Shown: positions 37,505 through 46,091 of the stretch, piece after piece
How positions within the stretch are numbered: position 1 is the stretch's first letter
How the letters are laid out: each line of letters opens with the position of its first letter
From: DASUBV01 sp036510065
Lineage (GTDB): Bacteria > Actinomycetota > Actinomycetes > Streptosporangiales > Streptosporangiaceae
Assembly (NCBI GenBank): GCA_036510065.1
Contig: DATCEO010000129.1
Coordinates: forward strand, 62,001 to 126,000
DNA length: 64,000 nucleotides
Reading direction: 5' to 3'
Program-made: the position numbers and the translations under genes
Notes under the pieces: model-generated
Told to the model about the DNA's origin: nothing
What the model saw: only the letters and a program-made list of their open reading frames with translations
The model's database searches: none

Positions 37505-37808
37505 ACCGCGGCCACGATCGCTCACGCTCGATGGGCTCAGCGCAGTCTCGCCGATCGGGCCCGGGGGATACACCGGCAGGAAGTGAGGAAGACGAGCACC
37601 AGGACGCCGCCCGGGCTGACCTCGCCGAGCGTCATCGCCGACAGCAGCATGCCGCCGCCCAGGGTGCTGGCTCAGTCCACTCCCGGTCCCGGCCCGGGCC
37701 GCGCTAACAGCATCCGGGCGCTCTCGCCGCGATTCCTCACGACATTCCTGCGCCCGCCCCGTGGTCAGCCGCCCCGTGGTCAGGCGCGGCGGCTCCGGAC
37801 GGGCGGCG
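37505..37808. other. Convergent gap between DUF2254 and dnaE
   Basis: No gene is seen. On the dnaE strand I looked for the missing C-terminal domain of DnaE1 in all three frames and found nothing like it. A direct repeat (GCCCCGTGGTCA, twice) lies near 37757-37782, and GC-rich palindromes (GGCCCGGGCC) near 37695 could terminate transcription. Confidence 0.4.
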
Positions 37809-40800
37809 TCAGCCGATCTCCGCCGCCGCCACTTCCATCGCGATCAGCTGAGGGGCCTCCTCGGTCCGGTCCAGCCGCCCGCGCACGAGCACGAGCGCGT
37901 CGTCGGCCAGCAGCGTCGCGCAGCGCTGGTAGGTGGCCGGGAAGATCAGCACCTCGACGGCGCCGCCCAGGTCCTCCAGGGTGGCCGAGGCCCAGGCAGC
38001 CCCCTGCCGGGTGACCCGGCGCCGCACGCCCGACAGGATCCCGGCTACGGTGGCGATCCGGCCGTCCGCCGAGGCGAGCAGCTGCCCCACCGAGCACTCG
38101 GTGAGCTGCTCCAGCGCGGCCTCCCGGCCCAGCAGCGGATGGTCGGAGACATACAGGCCGAGCATCTCCCGCTCGAAGGCCAGCAGCGTGGCCTTCGCCC
38201 ACTCCCCGGCGGGGACGGGCACCTCGAAAGTGGCCGCGCTCTGCGGGCCGGACCCGAACAGCGAGTCCTGGCCGAGCGCCTCGTTGCGCTTGACGCCCAT
38301 GACCGAGTCGATGGCTCGCTCGCAGATCAGCATGAGGCCCCGGCGCGGCTGGCCGAGCGAGTCGAAGGCGCCGGCCTTGATCAGCGACTCGATCACCCGC
38401 TTGTTGCAGACGCCGGCCGGCACCTTGCTCAGGAAATTAGCGAAGCTGGTGAACGCGCCCGCCGACTCGCGGGCCGCGGTGATGGCGGCCACCGCGGTCG
38501 CGCCCACATTGCGCACGGCGGCCAGCCCGAACCTGATATCGGTGCCGACCGGAGTGAAGACCGCCGCGGAGGCATTGACATCCGGCGGCAGCACCTTGAT
38601 CCCCATCCGGCGGCACTCGCTCAGGTACAGGGCCGAGCGGTCGGGGTCGCCGCTGACCGAGGTGAGCAGCCCGGCCATGTACTCGCCCGGGTAGTTGGCC
38701 TTGAGGTAGGCCGTCCAGTAGGTCACCAGGCCGTAGGCGGCGGCATGGGCCTTGGTGAACGCGTAGTCGGAGAACGGCACCAGGGTCTCCCAGAGTGCCC
38801 GGGTGGCGCCGGCCGAGTAGCCGCCGGCTGCCATCCCGGCGGCGAACGGCTCGTACTCGGCGTCCAGGATCTCCTTCTTCTTCTTGCCCATCGCCCGGCG
38901 GAGCAGGTCGGCCCGGCCGGCCGAGTACCCGGCGAGCTGCTGGGCGATCGCGATGACCTGCTCCTGGTAGACGATCAGCCCGTAGGTCTCGCCCAGGATG
39001 CCGGCCAGCGGCGCGGCCAGCTCGGGATGGATGGGCGCCGCGGGCTTCCGGCCCGCCTTGCGGTCGGCGTACTCGTGGTGCGCATTGGCGCCCATCGGCC
39101 CGGGCCGGTACAGGGCCAGCACGGCCAGGATGTCCTCGAACCGGTCGGGCCGCATCGCCCGCAGCAGGGCGCGCACCGGGCTGCCGTCCATCTGGAACAC
39201 GCCGAGTGTGTCCCCGCGGGCCAGCAGCTCGTAGGTGGGACGGTCGGTCAGCGGCAGGGTCTCCAGGGTCAGCTGCTGCCCCCGGTTGGCCGCGATCCCC
39301 GCGACCGCGTCGCTCAGGACGGTCAGGTTGCGCAGCCCGAGCAGGTCCATCTTCAGCAGGCCGAGGCCTTCGCAGGCCGCGTAGTCGAACTGGGTGATCA
39401 CCGCCCCGTCGGCCTCGCGCTGCCAGACCGGCAGGGTGTCCAGCAGCGGCTCGCTGCTCATGATCACGCCCGCGGCGTGCATGCCCGCCTGCCGGATCAG
39501 GCCCTCCAGCCCGCGCGCGGTGTCGATGACCTGCCGGACCTGCGCGTCGGCCTCGTACAGGGCCCGGACCTGGGCCGCCTCGCCATAACGCGGATGCCGG
39601 GGGTCGAAGACGCCCGCCAGCGGCATGTCCCGGCCCAGCACCGGTGGCGGGAACGCCTTGGTGATCCGGTCCCCGGCCGCGTAGGGCAGGCCCAGGACCC
39701 GGGCCGAGTCCTTGACCGCGGCCTTGGCCTTGATCGTGGCGAAGGTGGCGATCTGGGCGACGCGATCGTCACCGTACTTTGCGCTGACGTACCGGAGGAC
39801 GTCGGGACGGCCGCGCTCGTCGAAGTCGATGTCAATGTCGGGCATGGACGTGCGCTCGGGGTTGAGGAACCGCTCGAAGACCAGGCCGTGGGCCACCGGG
39901 TCCAGCCCGGTGATGCCCAGTGCGTAGGCCACCAGCGAGCCGGCGGCCGAGCCGCGGCCAGGCCCCACCCGGATTCCGCTGGCCTTGGCCCAGCCGATGA
40001 GGTCGGCCACGACCAGGAAGTAGGAGCTGAACTCCTTCATCTCGATGATCTTGAGCTCGTACTCCGCCCGCTGCCGCCGCTCCTCGTCGTAACCGTCGGG
40101 GAAGAGCCGGTCCATGCCCTGCCAGACCTCCTGGCGGAGGAGGCCCTCGTGCGTCTCGCCCGCGGGCAGCGGGAATCCCGGCATCAGGCTGCGCCGGTCG
40201 AAGCGGGCGGCCGCGCGCTCGGCGATGAGCAGCGTGGCGTCACAGGCCGCCTGCCAGTCATCGTCCGCGCCGAGCCCGCGCATCTCGCGCGGGCTCTTGA
40301 GGTAGTAGCCGCTGCCCTCGAACCGGAAGCGGGCCGGGTCGGCCAGGGTGGTGGCGGTCTGCACGCACAGCAGGGCCTCGTGCGGGCCAGCGTCGGCGCG
40401 CCGGGTGTAGTGCGCGTCGTTGCTGGCCACGAAGGGCAGCGACAGGTCACGGGCGATCCGCCGGAGGCCGTCGGCGGCCCGCTGCTCGATCTCCAGGTCG
40501 TGCCGCATGATCTCGACGAACAGGTTGCCGGGGCCGAAGATGTCCCGCAACCGGGCCGCGGCCGCCAGCGCCTGCTGGTACTGGCCCAGGCGCAGCCGGG
40601 TCTGCACTTCGCCGCCCGGGCAGCCGGTGGTGGCGATGATGCCGCTCGCGTGCCTGGCCAGCAGCTCGGCGTCCACCCGGGGCTTGCGGAAGTGGCCCTC
40701 CATCCAGCCCAGCGAGGACAGCCGGAAGACGTTATGCAGGCCCTGCGTCGTCTCGGCCAGCAGCGTCAGGTGGGTGTAGGCGCCCGCCCCGCCGACGTCT

Positions 40801-41141
40801 TCATCCTTCTGGGCCGGCGCTCCCCACCGGACCGGCTGCCGGTCCGCGCGGTGGCCGGGCGCGACGTAGGCCTCGATGCCGATGATCGGCTTGATCCCGG
40901 CCGCCCGCGCCTGCAGGTCGAAATCGTAGGCGCCGTGCACGTTGCCGTGGTCGGTCATCGCGATCGCGGGCATCCCGGCGCGATCGCACTCCGTCATCAG
41001 GTCGCCCAGCCGCGCCGCGCCGTCCAGCATGGAGTACTCGGTATGGACGTGCAGGTGCGCGAACGATCCGCCGGCCCCCCGCCGCCAGCCAGCACGGGGC
41101 CGGCCATCCCGCCGGGCCCCGGCCGCCGGTGGTGTAGTCAT
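37809..41141 (-). CDS. dnaE: DNA polymerase III alpha subunit (DnaE1), C-terminally short
   Basis: The protein has 1,110 residues from ATG 41141 (MTTPPAAG). The PHP exonuclease domain keeps all metal ligands: HLHVHTEYSMLD, MTDHGN, GIEAYV, YTHLTL, TTGCPGGE and SNDAHY. The polymerase core has RVGPGRGSAAGSLVAY and the catalytic PDIDIDFDERGR, then KMDLLGLRNLT, GRAxMGKKKKE-type fingers, a helix-hairpin-helix region (CNKRVIESLIKAGAFD) and an OB domain (ATVAGILSGVRRRVT). Mycobacterial and Streptomyces DnaE1 have about 1,180 residues; here the protein stops right after the OB fold, about 75-85 residues early. As the replicative polymerase it copies the chromosome and proofreads with PHP. Confidence 0.93.
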   Translation of the reverse strand: MTTPPAAGARRDGRPRAGWRRGAGGSFAHLHVHTEYSMLDGAARLGDLMTECDRAGMPAIAMTDHGNVHGAYDFDLQARAAGIKPIIGIEAYVAPGHRADRQPVRWGAPAQKDEDVGGAGAYTHLTLLAETTQGLHNVFRLSSLGWMEGHFRKPRVDAELLARHASGIIATTGCPGGEVQTRLRLGQYQQALAAAARLRDIFGPGNLFVEIMRHDLEIEQRAADGLRRIARDLSLPFVASNDAHYTRRADAGPHEALLCVQTATTLADPARFRFEGSGYYLKSPREMRGLGADDDWQAACDATLLIAERAAARFDRRSLMPGFPLPAGETHEGLLRQEVWQGMDRLFPDGYDEERRQRAEYELKIIEMKEFSSYFLVVADLIGWAKASGIRVGPGRGSAAGSLVAYALGITGLDPVAHGLVFERFLNPERTSMPDIDIDFDERGRPDVLRYVSAKYGDDRVAQIATFATIKAKAAVKDSARVLGLPYAAGDRITKAFPPPVLGRDMPLAGVFDPRHPRYGEAAQVRALYEADAQVRQVIDTARGLEGLIRQAGMHAAGVIMSSEPLLDTLPVWQREADGAVITQFDYAACEGLGLLKMDLLGLRNLTVLSDAVAGIAANRGQQLTLETLPLTDRPTYELLARGDTLGVFQMDGSPVRALLRAMRPDRFEDILAVLALYRPGPMGANAHHEYADRKAGRKPAAPIHPELAAPLAGILGETYGLIVYQEQVIAIAQQLAGYSAGRADLLRRAMGKKKKEILDAEYEPFAAGMAAGGYSAGATRALWETLVPFSDYAFTKAHAAAYGLVTYWTAYLKANYPGEYMAGLLTSVSGDPDRSALYLSECRRMGIKVLPPDVNASAAVFTPVGTDIRFGLAAVRNVGATAVAAITAARESAGAFTSFANFLSKVPAGVCNKRVIESLIKAGAFDSLGQPRRGLMLICERAIDSVMGVKRNEALGQDSLFGSGPQSAATFEVPVPAGEWAKATLLAFEREMLGLYVSDHPLLGREAALEQLTECSVGQLLASADGRIATVAGILSGVRRRVTRQGAAWASATLEDLGGAVEVLIFPATYQRCATLLADDALVLVRGRLDRTEEAPQLIAMEVAAAEIG

Positions 41142-41252
41142 GTTGCCACCAAGATTATTCGGCGGGACCGACAGTCCGGGCCGTCCCAGACCGGCCGCTG
41201 GACCGGGCCACTGGGCTGGGTCACTGGACTGGGTCACTGAGCGCTGGCAGCG

Positions 41253-41316
41253 TTGACACTGGCATGGGGGTTCACTAGATTTCACTACGTTCGTTGAAAG
41301 AACTAATGTTCGAAGT
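41253..41316 (+). promoter_or_regulatory. Consensus promoter and possible operator of the aldehyde dehydrogenase operon
   Basis: TTGACA (41253-41258), 17 bases, TAGATT (41276-41281): a near-perfect sigma-70-type promoter. Immediately downstream, GTTC-N7-GAAC (41289-41303) and then GTTCGAA (41308-41314) form inverted and direct repeats at the expected start of transcription. These could be the site of an aromatic-acid regulator. Upstream, CTGGGTCACTGGA-type repeats lie at about 41211-41240, nearer dnaE. Confidence 0.6.
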
Positions 41317-41399
41317 GCGTACAGCGCGGGACTCAGCGCTGACTGAATGGGCGCGGGGCCGGACCTGGCCGGCGCGAGGCTACCAACGAAGGAGCACTC

Positions 41400-42851
41400 G
41401 TGGCATTTCTCGATGAGGCGACCTGGCAGGGGAAGGTCTACTCGGGCGGCTGGATCGCCGTCGACGCGCACGCCGCGGTCACCGAGCCGGCCACGGGCGC
41501 CCAGCTCGGCCGAACCGGCATCGCCGGGCCCGCCGACATCAGCCGGGCCGCGCAGCAGGCCGCCGCGGCCCAGCCAGCCTGGGCTGTCGTCCCGTACACC
41601 CAGCGGGCCGCCATCCTGCGCAAGGCCGCGGAGATCTGGCTAGCCAATGCGCCGGAGATCGAGAGCTGGAGCATCCGCGAGGGCGGCAAGATCGGGCCGG
41701 CCGCGCAGTTCGAGACGCACGTGGCCACGGAGGAGATCTTCGAGGCCGCGACGCTGCCCAACCGGCCCACCGGCGAGGTCATCCCCAGCGAGCAGCAGCG
41801 GCTCAGCTTCGTGGAGCGCATTCCGGCCGGCGTGGTTGGCGTGATCTCGCCGTTCAACTTCCCGCAGATCCTGGCCATCCGCTCGGTCGCTCCCGCCCTG
41901 GCCCTGGGCAACGCCGTGGTGCTCAAGCCCGATCCGCGGACCGCGGTGTGCGGCGGCGTCGTGCTGGCGCGGGTGTTCGAGGAGGCGGGCCTGCCCGAGG
42001 GCCTGCTGCATGTGCTGCCGGGCGGCGTCGACGCGGGTGAGGCGCTGATCACCGAGCCCGCGGTCCGGGTCATCTCGTTCACCGGCTCGACGGCGGCGGG
42101 TCGCCGGGTCGGCGAGCTGGCGGCCCGCCACCTCAAGCGCGCGCACCTGGAGCTGGGCGGCAACTCCGCGCTGATCGTCCTGGATGACGTGGACCTGGAC
42201 CGGGCCGTCTCGGCGGGCGCGTGGGGATCGTTCCTGCATCAGGGCCAGATCTGCATGACCACCGGCCGTCACCTGGTCCACGAGGCCATCTACGACGAGT
42301 ACGTGAGCCGCCTGGCGGAGAAGGCCGAGCACCTGCCGGTGGGCGACCCGACCGGCCAGGTGGCGCTCGGACCGGTCATCGATGAGCAACAGCGCGACAA
42401 GATCCATGCGATGGTCACCGGAAGCGTCGACGCGGGGGCGCGGCTGGCTGCGGGCGGGCGTTATGAAGGACTTTTCTACCAGCCGACGGTGCTGGCCGAC
42501 GTAGCACCCGCGATGCCCGCCTACGCCGATGAGGTGTTCGGCCCGGTGGCACCGGTGCTGCGGTTCGCGACCGCGGACGACGCGGCCAAGCTCGCCGCCG
42601 ACAGCGAGTACGGCCTGTCGCTGGGCATCCTCACCACCGACGTCATGCGCGGCCTGGACCTGGCCCGGAAGATCCCCACGGGTATCGTGCACATCAACGA
42701 CCAGACGGTGGACGACGAGCCCAGCGCCCCGTTCGGCGGGCTGCTGGCCTCGGGCACCGGGGCCCGGTTCGGCGGCACGGCCAACCTGGACGCCTTCACC
42801 GACATGCGGTGGGTGACCATGCGCGGCGACATCACTCCGTACCCGTTCTAG
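41400..42851 (+). CDS. Aromatic aldehyde dehydrogenase (benzaldehyde/vanillin type)
   Basis: The protein has 483 residues. It oxidises an aldehyde with NAD(P)+. Catalytic Glu in HLELGGNSALIV (about 254), nucleophile Cys in HQGQICMTTGRH (about 288), the NAD contacts SPFNFP and FTGSTAAGRRV, and EVFGPVAPV near the end are all present. The GQICM form and a neighbouring hydroxybenzoate hydroxylase favour benzaldehyde or vanillin-like substrates. ATG or GTG at 41400 has GGAG upstream. It is the first gene of a three-gene operon. Confidence 0.88.
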   Translation: MAFLDEATWQGKVYSGGWIAVDAHAAVTEPATGAQLGRTGIAGPADISRAAQQAAAAQPAWAVVPYTQRAAILRKAAEIWLANAPEIESWSIREGGKIGPAAQFETHVATEEIFEAATLPNRPTGEVIPSEQQRLSFVERIPAGVVGVISPFNFPQILAIRSVAPALALGNAVVLKPDPRTAVCGGVVLARVFEEAGLPEGLLHVLPGGVDAGEALITEPAVRVISFTGSTAAGRRVGELAARHLKRAHLELGGNSALIVLDDVDLDRAVSAGAWGSFLHQGQICMTTGRHLVHEAIYDEYVSRLAEKAEHLPVGDPTGQVALGPVIDEQQRDKIHAMVTGSVDAGARLAAGGRYEGLFYQPTVLADVAPAMPAYADEVFGPVAPVLRFATADDAAKLAADSEYGLSLGILTTDVMRGLDLARKIPTGIVHINDQTVDDEPSAPFGGLLASGTGARFGGTANLDAFTDMRWVTMRGDITPYPF

Positions 42852-42861
42852 GGGAGGCGGC

Positions 42862-44073
42862 ATGAGCGGCCGGCGGCCCTCCCGGACGCAGGTCGGCATC
42901 GTCGGCGCGGGGCCGGCGGGGCTGCTGCTCGCCCACCTGCTGGCGCTGCGCGGCATCGACTCGGTGCTGGTGGAACTGCGCAGCCGTGCCTACTGCGAGG
43001 CGCGGCAGCGGGCCGGGGTGCTCGAGCAGGGCAGCGTGGACCTGCTGCGCGCGGCGGGGCTGGCGGCCCGGCTGGACCGAGAGGGACTGGTGCACGGCGG
43101 CATCTGCCTGCAGTTCGGCGGCGAGCGCCAGCACATCGACTTCCGCGACCTGACCGGCGGCCGGACGGTCACGGTCTACGCCCAGACCGAGGTGGTCAAG
43201 GACCTCATCGCGGCCCGCCTGGCGGCCGGGGCCGCCCTCGAGTTCGAGGTCACCGACACCGAGGTCGCCGACCTGGAGACCGGCCGGCCGGTGCTCCGCT
43301 TCACCAGCGCCGACGGCGTCCGGCACGAGGTGACCTGTGACGCGATCGCCGGCTGCGACGGGTTTCACGGCATCTGCCGGCCGGCCATCCCGGCGGCGCT
43401 GCAGACCGCCGTCGAGCGCGAGTACCCCTATGCCTGGCTCGGCATCCTGGCCAGGGTCCCGCCGTCTACGGACGAGCTGATCTACGCCCACCACCCGCGC
43501 GGGTTCGCCCTGCACAGCCTGCGCAACCCGCAGGTCAGCCGCCTGTACCTGCAGGTGCCGCCGGGGACTGACGTCGCGGACTGGCCAGATGACAAGATCT
43601 GGGCCGAGCTGCAGCAGCGGCTCGGGCTGCCGGGCTGGGACCTCAAGGAGGGCCCGGTGCTGGAGAAGAGCGTCACGCCGATGCGCAGCTACGTCAGCGA
43701 GCCCATGCGCTACGGGCGGCTGTTCCTGGCCGGGGACTCCGCGCACATCGTGCCCCCGACCGGGGCCAAGGGCCTGAACCTGGCCCTGGCGGACGTGGCA
43801 GTGCTCGCCGATGCCCTCGGCGCGCTGCTGCTGCGCGGACGCGCTGAGCTGGCTGACTCCTACTCCGCTGACTGCCTGGGGCGAGTCTGGCGGTGCACGC
43901 ACTTCTCCTGGTGGATGACGACGATGCTGCACGCCACGCCAGGTGCCGACGCCATGGAGGCCCGGCTGCAGCTGTCCCAGCTTCGCTACGTCACCGGGTC
44001 CCAGGCGGCCGCGACGTCCCTGGCGGAGAACTACACGGGTTATCCCGGACCCAGTCCGCTGCTGTCAGGATGA
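42862..44073 (+). CDS. pobA: 4-hydroxybenzoate 3-monooxygenase
   Basis: The protein has 403 residues. This flavoprotein hydroxylates 4-hydroxybenzoate to protocatechuate with NAD(P)H and O2. Marks are GIVGAGPAGLLLAHLL (FAD), RQRAGVLEQGSVDLL (typical PobA ribose segment), AIAGCDGFHGICR (the DG motif), and GRLFLAGDSAHIVPPTGAKGLNLALADV. Length equals known PobA (about 394). It starts ten bases after the dehydrogenase stop, with GGGGAGGCGGC as ribosome site. Together they could carry a 4-hydroxybenzaldehyde-type compound to protocatechuate. No ring-cleavage genes are in view. Confidence 0.92.
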   Translation: MSGRRPSRTQVGIVGAGPAGLLLAHLLALRGIDSVLVELRSRAYCEARQRAGVLEQGSVDLLRAAGLAARLDREGLVHGGICLQFGGERQHIDFRDLTGGRTVTVYAQTEVVKDLIAARLAAGAALEFEVTDTEVADLETGRPVLRFTSADGVRHEVTCDAIAGCDGFHGICRPAIPAALQTAVEREYPYAWLGILARVPPSTDELIYAHHPRGFALHSLRNPQVSRLYLQVPPGTDVADWPDDKIWAELQQRLGLPGWDLKEGPVLEKSVTPMRSYVSEPMRYGRLFLAGDSAHIVPPTGAKGLNLALADVAVLADALGALLLRGRAELADSYSADCLGRVWRCTHFSWWMTTMLHATPGADAMEARLQLSQLRYVTGSQAAATSLAENYTGYPGPSPLLSG

Positions 44074-44076
44074 GGT

Positions 44077-44814
44077 ATGGCATCGCAGGCGCGCGTGGTC
44101 CTGGTGACCGGCAGCACGTCCGGAATCGGCGCGGGCATAGCGCAGCGGCTGGCCGACGACGGCATGCAGGTCCTGCTGCACTCGCGGGTCAGCCGGGACG
44201 CCGGGCAGGCGCTTGCCGCCAAGCTGCGCGGAACCTACCTGCAGGCCGATCTGGCCGACGAGCAGCAGGCTCGCGAGCTGGTCGCCCGCGCCGTCGAGGT
44301 GCACGGCCGGCTAGACGCTCTGGTCAACAACGCGGGGATCAGCTGGCCCATCCCGCACGCCGACCTGGAAGCGGCCTCGGCCGCCGACTGGCGGCGGCTG
44401 CTGGAAGTCAATCTCATCGCGCCCTGGGTCCTGACGACCGCGGCGCTGCCCGCGCTGCGGCGGTCGGGTCAGCCGGGCGGCGGCAGCGTCGTCAACATCA
44501 CCAGCCACGCGGGGGTCCGCCCCAAGGGGGCCTCGATCCCGTACGCGGCCAGCAAGGCGGCGCTCAACCACACCACCCGGCTGCTGGCCGTCGCGCTGGG
44601 TCCGGAGGTCCGCGTCAACGCAGTGGCGCCCGGCCTGGTCGACACCCCGCTGACCGCGGACTGGGCGGCCGCCCGCGAGCTATGGCGCGAGCGCTCTCCC
44701 ATGCGCCGCCCGGCCACGCCCGCCGATGTCGCCGGCCTGGTGGCCGCGCTGATCACCAGCAGCTACCTCACGGGCGAGGTGATCCTCCTCGACGGCGGCC
44801 TCAACCTGCTCTAG
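44077..44814 (+). CDS. Short-chain dehydrogenase/reductase (SDR)
   Basis: The protein has 245 residues of classical SDR form. The cofactor loop is TGSTSGIGAGIA (about 11-22), the structural motif NNAG (about 85), catalytic Ser in NITSHAGV, YxxxK in IPYAASKAAL and PG turn VAPGLVDTPLT. The C-terminal SSYLTGEVILLDGGLNLL is canonical. It follows pobA by three bases, so it belongs to the same operon. It may oxidise an aryl alcohol or diol, but the substrate is not readable. Confidence 0.9.
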   Translation: MASQARVVLVTGSTSGIGAGIAQRLADDGMQVLLHSRVSRDAGQALAAKLRGTYLQADLADEQQARELVARAVEVHGRLDALVNNAGISWPIPHADLEAASAADWRRLLEVNLIAPWVLTTAALPALRRSGQPGGGSVVNITSHAGVRPKGASIPYAASKAALNHTTRLLAVALGPEVRVNAVAPGLVDTPLTADWAAARELWRERSPMRRPATPADVAGLVAALITSSYLTGEVILLDGGLNLL

Positions 44815-44952
44815 CCCCCTGCCGCGGCGGTTCCGCCGGCGCCGCGGGGCCGCCGGCCCCCGATTCCGCTGGCGCCGCGGTTCCGCTGGCGCTGGCAGTT
44901 TCCTCGGCCCCTGCGGTTCCGCCGACGCTGGTAGCAGGTGCCGAACGTCATG

Positions 44953-45066
44953 GACGTGGATCTGCTGCGGAAACAGGGTCAGTAACCGCACGTCCACGTC
45001 GTTTAGCCCTGGCCTTCGGGGCCGCGGGACGACGTGGCTGGGCATCTCCTGCTGTCCGAGCAGCAG
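44953..45066. terminator. Two hairpins in the convergent gap after the SDR gene
   Basis: Arms GACGTGGA (44953-44960) and TCCACGTC (44993-45000), with inner arms TGCGG/CCGCA (44966-44970 and 44986-44990), form a long stem followed by GTTTAG. A second stem, CTGCTG-TCCGAG-CAGCAG, lies at 45049-45066. They may end transcription from both sides (SDR rightward, rluD leftward). The rest of 44815-45155 shows GGTTCCGCTGGCGC-type repeats and no gene. Confidence 0.45.
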
Positions 45067-45155
45067 TAACGGGCCAGCGACGACGATGGGTAAGGCGGCC
45101 GTTCCCCGCCGGTGGGTGCCGCCCGGGGTCGGTGGGACAGGAGGGGCGGGCGGTC

Positions 45156-46091
45156 TCAGGATTCGGCGGCCAGGATGTCAAGCGACTGGGCCAGGTCGTC
45201 GGAGTAGTTGCTGGTGAACTCCACCCGGCGCCCGTCGGCCGGGTGAGCGAAGCCGAGCCGCACCGCGTGCAACCACTGGCGGGTCAGGCCGAGATGAGCC
45301 GCCAGCACCGGGTCGGCGCCATAGAGGCGGTCCCCGACGCACGGGTGCCTGATCGCCGACATGTGCACCCGGATCTGATGCGTCCGGCCGGTCTCCAGGA
45401 TCACCTCGATCAGGCTCGCGGCCCGGAACGCCTCCAGGGTGTCGTAGTGCGTGACCGACGGCCGCCCGTCGGACACCACCGCGAACCGGCCATCCCCGGC
45501 CGGGTGCCGCGCGATGGGCGCGTCGACCGTGCCGCGCAGCGGATCTGGATGGCCCTGGACCAGCGCGTGATAGCGCTTGTCCACCTCGCGGTCACGGAAC
45601 GCCTGCTTGAGGCTGCTGTAGGCGCGCTCGCTCTTGGCCACCACCATGAGGCCGGTGGTGTTGGCGTCCAGCCGGTGCACGATGCCCTGGCGCTCGGCGG
45701 CACCGCCGGTCGCGATCGTGTGCCCGGCGGCCAGCAGGCCCTGCAGGACGGTCGGGCCGGTCCAGCCGGGCGTGGGGTGAGCCGCGACGCCGGCGGGCTT
45801 GTCCACCACGATAATGTCGTCGTCCTCGTACACAATGGTCATGCCGGGCACGGCCATCGGCCGGGCCTGCAGCGGCTCTGGCGGCGGCGGCAGCGTCACG
45901 TCAAGCCACTCGCCGGCCGGCACCCGGTCGGACTTGATCCCTGGCCGCCCGCCCACCAGGACGTCACCGGCCCCGATCAGTTCGGCCGCCCTCGCCCGGG
46001 ACAGTCCGAACATCCGGGCCAGGGCGGCATCGAGACGCTCACCGTCGAGCCCGTCGGGCACGGGCACCCGACGCTGGTCGGGTCCGGTCAT
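45156..46091 (-). CDS. rluD: Ribosomal large-subunit pseudouridine synthase (RluD family)
   Basis: The protein has 311 residues. An S4 RNA-binding domain (about 15-75: ERLDAALARMFGLSRARAAELI) precedes the catalytic domain with IVHRLDANTTGLMVVAKS, whose Asp is the pseudouridine nucleophile. Other marks are VDKPAGVAAHP and LETGRTHQIRVHM. It modifies 23S rRNA uridines. ATG at 46091 overlaps the lspA stop (ATGA), a conserved lspA-rluD pair in actinobacteria. Confidence 0.94.
   Translation of the reverse strand: MTGPDQRRVPVPDGLDGERLDAALARMFGLSRARAAELIGAGDVLVGGRPGIKSDRVPAGEWLDVTLPPPPEPLQARPMAVPGMTIVYEDDDIIVVDKPAGVAAHPTPGWTGPTVLQGLLAAGHTIATGGAAERQGIVHRLDANTTGLMVVAKSERAYSSLKQAFRDREVDKRYHALVQGHPDPLRGTVDAPIARHPAGDGRFAVVSDGRPSVTHYDTLEAFRAASLIEVILETGRTHQIRVHMSAIRHPCVGDRLYGADPVLAAHLGLTRQWLHAVRLGFAHPADGRRVEFTSNYSDDLAQSLDILAAES

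Noticed and set aside
37761..41240. A 1,159-codon open frame on the plus strand opposite dnaE
   Set aside because: It is an antisense shadow of dnaE with no motifs.
41142..41471. Longer N-terminus for DnaE1 starting at 41471
   Set aside because: It would run through the divergent operon's promoter and lacks family similarity. ATG at 41141 just precedes the conserved PHP domain.
45001..45155. Insertion-sequence remnant in the gap before rluD
   Set aside because: Inverted repeats are present, but no transposase fragment or target duplication could be recognised.
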